NCBI RefSeq assembly: GCF_006517175.1
Contig: NZ_CP041186.1
Coordinates: 1,329,001-1,393,000 of the forward strand
Length of the DNA stretch: 64,000 nucleotides
Direction: 5' to 3'
DNA from: Persicimonas caeni
GTDB lineage: Bacteria; Myxococcota_A; Bradymonadia; Bradymonadales; Bradymonadaceae
Part shown: in pieces, positions 63,001 to 64,000 of the stretch
Layout: each line of letters starts with the position of its first letter
Numbering within the stretch: position 1 is the stretch's first letter
Program-made: the position numbers and the translations under genes
The notes under the pieces: model-generated
Told to the model about the DNA's origin: nothing
The model's input: only the letters and a program-made list of their open reading frames with translations
Databases searched by the model: none

Positions 63001-63788
63001 TCCTTGGCCAACAACCGCTGCAACCAGCGCTCGAAGCCGTCGGGCACGCCGATGGTCGCCTCGAGCGGCGGCACCGGCGCCTCCAGATGCTTGAGCCACA
63101 TGCCCGGGGCGTTGTTGGCCTCGAACGGCGGACGGCCGCACGCCAGCTCGTAGGCGACACAGCCCAATGCGTACAGGTCGGTCCACGGGCCGAAATCTCG
63201 CCAATCTCCGCGCACTTGCTCGGGGGCCATATAAGACGGCGTCCCCGAGCGCTCCTGGGTGTGGGACGGCTCGCCGGCGCCGCCGCGCCCGACGGCGTGG
63301 ACCAGGCCAAAGTCGCTCAACAACACCCGCACATGCTCGCCGCTACCGTCGAGCAGGATATTCGACGGCTTGATGTCGCGGTGGACCAGCCCGCGAGCGT
63401 GCGAGTGGGCCAGCGCGTCGAGCACCGAGACGAGCACGCTCTTGACCGTCGACCAGGTCATGTAGCGCATCAGGTTCTCGAGGTTGCCCTGCGAGGCATA
63501 CTCCATGGCGAACCAAGGCGTGCCCACGTTCCAGCCGGACATGGCGCCGGTCGACGGCTCGATGACCCCGTAGTCGACGATGCGCACGACGCCCGGATGA
63601 TCGAGGCGCGCAGTCGCGCGCACCTCACGCTCGAAGGCGCGCATATATTTGCCCGCGTTGCCCAACCCGCGGCGGATGACCTTGACCGCGAATACTTCGC
63701 CGGTGGGCTCGTGCTCGGCACGCCAAACCTCTCCCATGCCGCCTCGCCCGAGACGATTGTGCAACTTGAATGAGCCTAGATGACGCAT
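60063..63788 (-). CDS. PknK-like Ser/Thr kinase fused to AAA-type ATPase and TPR repeats
   Basis: A 1241-residue signalling protein from ATG 63788 (MRHLGSFKLHNRLG). The kinase domain (1-280) has GRGGMGEVW, K36, HRDIKPSN (D138) and DFG (D159), all intact. A linker contains four SPDKM-type repeats encoded by a 15-bp DNA repeat (about 305-325). Then an AAA/STAND-type ATPase module (from LVGRERERDVLWGEL) with a P-loop GGPAGVGKAR near 475 in which the usual Ser/Thr after Lys is Ala, and a long helical TPR-like region (about 830-1230). This order is that of PknK-type regulators. No HTH at the end. Confidence 0.9.
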   Translation of the reverse strand: MRHLGSFKLHNRLGRGGMGEVWRAEHEPTGEVFAVKVIRRGLGNAGKYMRAFEREVRATARLDHPGVVRIVDYGVIEPSTGAMSGWNVGTPWFAMEYASQGNLENLMRYMTWSTVKSVLVSVLDALAHSHARGLVHRDIKPSNILLDGSGEHVRVLLSDFGLVHAVGRGGAGEPSHTQERSGTPSYMAPEQVRGDWRDFGPWTDLYALGCVAYELACGRPPFEANNAPGMWLKHLEAPVPPLEATIGVPDGFERWLQRLLAKEPARRFQCAADAAWNLLLLGDVDDESLDVEFGGVASHADAKTWTHLPGPISPDKMSPDKMSPDKMSPGDVSPVDKTASLSGAPAPPVQTTRALDSLLSARTDGVGLWSQTSHGEETSAPFSSRPTTGRKRIDPRGVSFSDHAIVPDYEMPALARSWHTEADAVDVRRRGRTSLGLLGLRRPPLVGRERERDVLWGELSRVFSTRTTRGVIVGGPAGVGKARVLGWFVQRAQEVGAAKVLRIPESEASGAGDALRLALCDHLRTWGLSRSECRQRIQTYIDERLTTDDPEIVELLERVDVPALAQLMTPSGARRAADEPAFHFSEPTQKWSVIARFLTLEAALRPLIVWIDGANSQSQSLDLARYLLVQEHLAEMGCMIVISLRDAQAVELQGTGGRLAELVGHDAVVELPLEPMGDAEQRRVVEDLLELHPDLVDRIHRHARGSMLFAVHLVNHLVERDMLRRSERGYRLADAEQPFPKDFDELWQARLDQLIGALPGTGTDTGADKVWAALEAAAALGESFSREEYGALVDTLELTVPERLWDELSRQGLASATPTGWRMAEESLRHMLEKRSKRVGRWAPINAAVARLLVSEGLSANAMQRRALHLRRAGFCEAALEPLREAGRELMQEASFEQARTCLNQYRELVDSLQLDGNDPRRTADLALQAEIARIIGDPGEARRWVGLFLEEAAYVDDPTGLGTVLYVLAELDRLDGEVERGAYFYEHAAHLFKRVYHVEGQVRAWSGEAWMRGFAGELEQAEALFTHAIDTARQLPTRPVRAELAWCYQGLAEFAWIRGQQGRAAQYNHRAERLARAVGAPVYIGMARRLQADLALERGDEQEAWIGYRSALDMLLAVNSRLADLARTGAVLAAMKAERFDEADELLAPLERVTRIDGRYTYRLLFHVMQLPLLAHRGDIGAWDVEFARTQQLLDEMSFIFPYVPQALELAAELLEAAGHHERAQRATNVGRTQWRRLGR

Positions 63789-63905
63789 GCGACCTACTCT
63801 GAGAAGTACCACCCGCCGGTTGGCGAGCCGAAAAACCTAGCTTATCTCAACAAGAAACGCCAGTTTGCCCGCACAAACGCTGGGTCTTCGACTCGACCGA
63901 CGCCG

Positions 63906-63999
63906 CGAGGGCTCGCGAACTCCGAAAACGCGACCGGACCGCAGTGTCGAAGGCTCGCGAGCCCTCGAATGTGCGGTCGACCAGAAAAACGAGGGCTCG
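63906..63999. repeat. Inverted repeat of CGAGGGCTCGCGA
   Basis: CGAGGGCTCGCGA (63906-63918) and its exact reverse complement (63955-63967) flank 36 bp; a third CGAGGGCTCG is at 63990. No gene or promoter is evident between the kinase start and the window end (63789-64000). Confidence 0.6.
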
Positions 64000-64000
64000 T

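Overview
The window is GC-rich DNA with the gene content of a predatory or myxobacteria-like deltaproteobacterium. Pointers to Myxococcota, probably class Bradymonadia, are the many Hanks-type Ser/Thr kinases, a sigma-54 enhancer-binding protein, abundant Cys-anchored lipoproteins with long low-complexity acidic spacers, RCC1-repeat and MYXO-CTERM-like surface proteins, and a GspN-containing type II secretion operon. The taxonomic call is an inference from gene content only.

Layout. 1-6240: end of a partial gene, an HD phosphohydrolase coupled to a lipoprotein of the alpha/beta hydrolase fold, two very small membrane proteins, a hypothetical protein, a tRNA-Leu(CAG) with a clear sigma-70 promoter and terminator, an NmrA-like protein and an exported protein. 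6237-9627: glycogen/alpha-glucan pair (GH57 enzyme and glgC). 9699-14691: membrane-anchored Ser/Thr kinase, FHA-GAF-adenylate cyclase, and divergently an NtrC-type regulator. 14692-30277: repeats, a sigma-54 promoter with two upstream inverted sites, and the complete gspCDEFGHIJKLMN operon. 30278-33514: small membrane protein, repeats, a complete IS3-family element with terminal inverted repeats, and microsatellite DNA. 33515-38506: ABC-F ATPase and uvrA. 38723-44841: ExbD-like lipoprotein, two tandem paralogous Ser/Thr kinases, an RCC1 lipoprotein and a coupled hypothetical gene. 45023-51998: an Asp-rich secreted protein, a giant surface protein, a kinase-like protein that has lost its catalytic-loop Asp, and a gamma carbonic anhydrase. 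52001-53343: an IS200-like HUH transposase between two nearly identical 178-bp palindromic elements, with a 32-bp tandem array alongside. 53371-57836: lipoprotein and mutS. 58037-63788: lamin-tail lipoprotein and a PknK-like kinase/ATPase/TPR protein.

How the genes fit together. The strongest functional unit is the type II secretion operon, whose leader carries a textbook -24/-12 promoter about 100 bp downstream of two inverted 13-bp sites and which lies directly behind a gene for a sigma-54 activator; local control of secretion by that activator is the simplest reading. Several lipoproteins and one MYXO-CTERM-like protein in the same window are plausible surface cargo. The five kinase-like proteins and the cyclase make this a signalling-rich segment.

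Non-coding DNA is unusually rich in repeats. At least four families of hairpin-forming dispersed repeats can be seen, one of which shows a compensatory base-pair change between copies. All start sites, domain borders and family names were read by eye; no searches were run.
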